Assembly: GCA_000320545.1 (NCBI GenBank)
Contig: ADNK01001125.1
Span: 1 to 37,989 of the forward strand
Length of the DNA stretch: 37,989 nucleotides
Source: Bigelowiella natans CCMP2755
Lineage: Eukaryota > Cercozoa > Chlorarachniophyceae
Direction: 5' to 3'
The notes below the pieces were generated by a model, which did no database searches, was not told the origin of the DNA, and saw only the letters and a program-made list of their open reading frames with translations. Made by a program: the position numbers and the translations under genes. Shown here one piece after another: positions 36,853 to 37,989 of this stretch. Numbering within the stretch: position 1 is the first letter of the stretch; each line of letters begins with the position of its first letter.

Positions 36853-37369
36853 GTATTGCATGATACACATATACACATGCACATTTACTACTACACATAC
36901 ACATATACATATATTGTTCTTAAATAAACTCAGGTTGATGACGTCTTCGATAGCTATTATTGCAGTGAGGAGGAACTAGCAGGTGCATATATATTAAAAA
37001 GATGATATAGACATAAACATGCCTGGTGTTTATTACATGTTGTGGGTGTGGGTGTGAGTGTGGGTGTGAGTGAAACTTGTTCTTATGCTTCTATGCGCTA
37101 TTACAGGGGAACCCGTACCAAGAGAAGGCCTTCTCGAGTCAGGCGGCACTCCCCCACCCCCGTTTAACTGCTACAGCAGAAAAGAAACAAAATCAAATCC
37201 ACGAAATCTCAATTGCAAAAAACGCTCGAGGAAAGCACATGCACGCAGCACACAGAGGGATACGCATAATACACCTTCGCACTTTCTTACATTAAGAGCA
37301 TGAATGCGCGACCCTAATGTACGTGCATATTGAACGTAAATGGGTACTCACGGTTTCAGTGCTACTACC

Positions 37370-37405
<36 letters not shown>

Positions 37406-37512
37406 ACACAACTTATACTGCTATTTGAAGGTACTTCCACTCGGAGAGTTCCTACGATAAAAGCGGCAAGGAAGGCGACGAGAATAAGACTAAACATGTA
37501 ATATTTATGTAC

Positions 37513-37580
<68 letters not shown>

Positions 37581-37765
37581 CTCTTATTATGTGTCACTTG
37601 TCATCAGGATGCGAAAACGCAATCGTCGTCTTCTTCTTCCTCTGATAGTCCACAAGACGCGGAGGAAAAAGACGTAATACAGCATTGAGTGTTCAAAATT
37701 AGAAAATTTTGTCTTCCTTTATCGCTTCACTATTGAGTACTCACAGTGCTAATGGCGTTGAGACA

Positions 37766-37806
<41 letters not shown>

Positions 37807-37820
37807 TATATTTATTAATT

Positions 37821-37864
<44 letters not shown>

Positions 37865-37989
37865 CGTGTGCGCGAGCGCAAGCGCTCATGCTAACGTACT
37901 ATTCACCCCGTGTAATAACCATCTCAACAACCGATGATATTAGGGTTACGAAGCCGAGGAAGAGAACGAAGATTTGGATATGGACCTGG
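33232..37989 (+). CDS. Secreted or membrane LamG-like protein, 3' end beyond window
   Basis: Sixteen exons so far: 33232-33310, 33813-33861, 34266-34314, 34680-34746, 34834-34872, 35151-35194, 35361-35509, 35711-35749, 35973-36035, 36307-36446, 36570-36628, 36934-36982, 37107-37161, 37431-37497, 37608-37673 and 37944 to the edge; about 353 residues, all in frame. The N-terminus is a signal peptide (MEVK followed by a hydrophobic core, ATAALLLLATMAQVLIF). Residues 65-260 form a concanavalin A-like/LamG jelly roll: SIIGYWPLNE, ALRVSGYSPEKSYVEI, FSVAMRVKSHSF, SKVCFTINGKR, RLYVDGELEKEV and GFDGWIDDVLIYNVELDEIE. After it come PPPP, a Ser run and an acidic EAEEENEDLDMD segment. LamG domains bind glycans or proteins outside the cell. 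The 49-base exons and GTC-type donors at 34315 are the weaker points. Confidence 0.82.
33731..33797. repeat. Compound TA/CT microsatellite before an acceptor
   Basis: A TA run passes into a CT run that ends at the CTCTCCAG acceptor at 33812 of the LamG-type gene, so the CT part doubles as the polypyrimidine tract. Confidence 0.85.
34549..34622. repeat. Compound CA/TA microsatellite in an intron
   Basis: CA units are followed by about 42 bases of TA, in the intron between exons ending at 34314 and starting at 34680. It may serve as a length-polymorphic marker; no coding role. Confidence 0.85.
37768..37862. repeat. Inverted CA and GT microsatellites in one intron
   Basis: A CA run (37768-37803) and a GT run (37825-37860) face each other across about 21 bases, inside the intron 37674-37943 of the LamG-type gene. 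In RNA they can pair as a long hairpin. Confidence 0.8.

Overview
The window comes from a nuclear genome of an intron-rich microbial eukaryote (alga or other protist; the sequence does not fix the phylum). Coding sequence is cut into short exons, mostly 40-150 bases, by GT..AG introns. Most introns carry simple repeats (CA, GA/CT, TA, GAA, CAT), so most long single-frame ORFs are not real genes. I rebuilt genes by joining exons whose splice phases agree and whose joined protein matches a family pattern. All splice sites are predictions.

Layout: (1) 85-2590 minus, a chromatin-type protein with two PHD fingers and an extended PHD finger. (2) 3089-6920 plus, a coiled-coil protein ending in a SPRY-like domain, divergent from (1) across about 500 bases that hold an 18-bp palindrome and a 5' hairpin. 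(3) 7648-8390 minus, an unrecognised hydrophilic protein whose intron holds a foldback repeat. (4) 9237-10778 minus, a TRMO/TrmO tRNA-modification enzyme. (5) 10944-11263 and 12465-13460, poorly resolved coding candidates. (6) 13880-16091 minus, a small protein with a CHORD-like cysteine/histidine domain. (7) 16414-20736 minus, a SANT plus BTB protein resembling animal SANBR (KIAA1841). (8) 21439-26742 plus, a protein of about 1,160 residues with an RS-rich stretch, ankyrin repeats and six WH2-like motifs. (9) 27914-31670 plus, an unrecognised protein with a PPxY motif. (10) 33232 to the right edge, plus, a secreted or membrane protein with a LamG-like domain, cut by the window end. The stretches 11264-12464, 26743-27913 and 31671-33231 look like intergenic DNA with decayed repeats.

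The genes do not form an evident pathway. The most novel-looking item is the ankyrin/WH2-array protein; the best family assignments are TRMO, the SANT-BTB protein and the PHD-PHD-ePHD protein. In several places both strands give plausible exons; family matches decided the strand, and the losing readings are listed as rejected.
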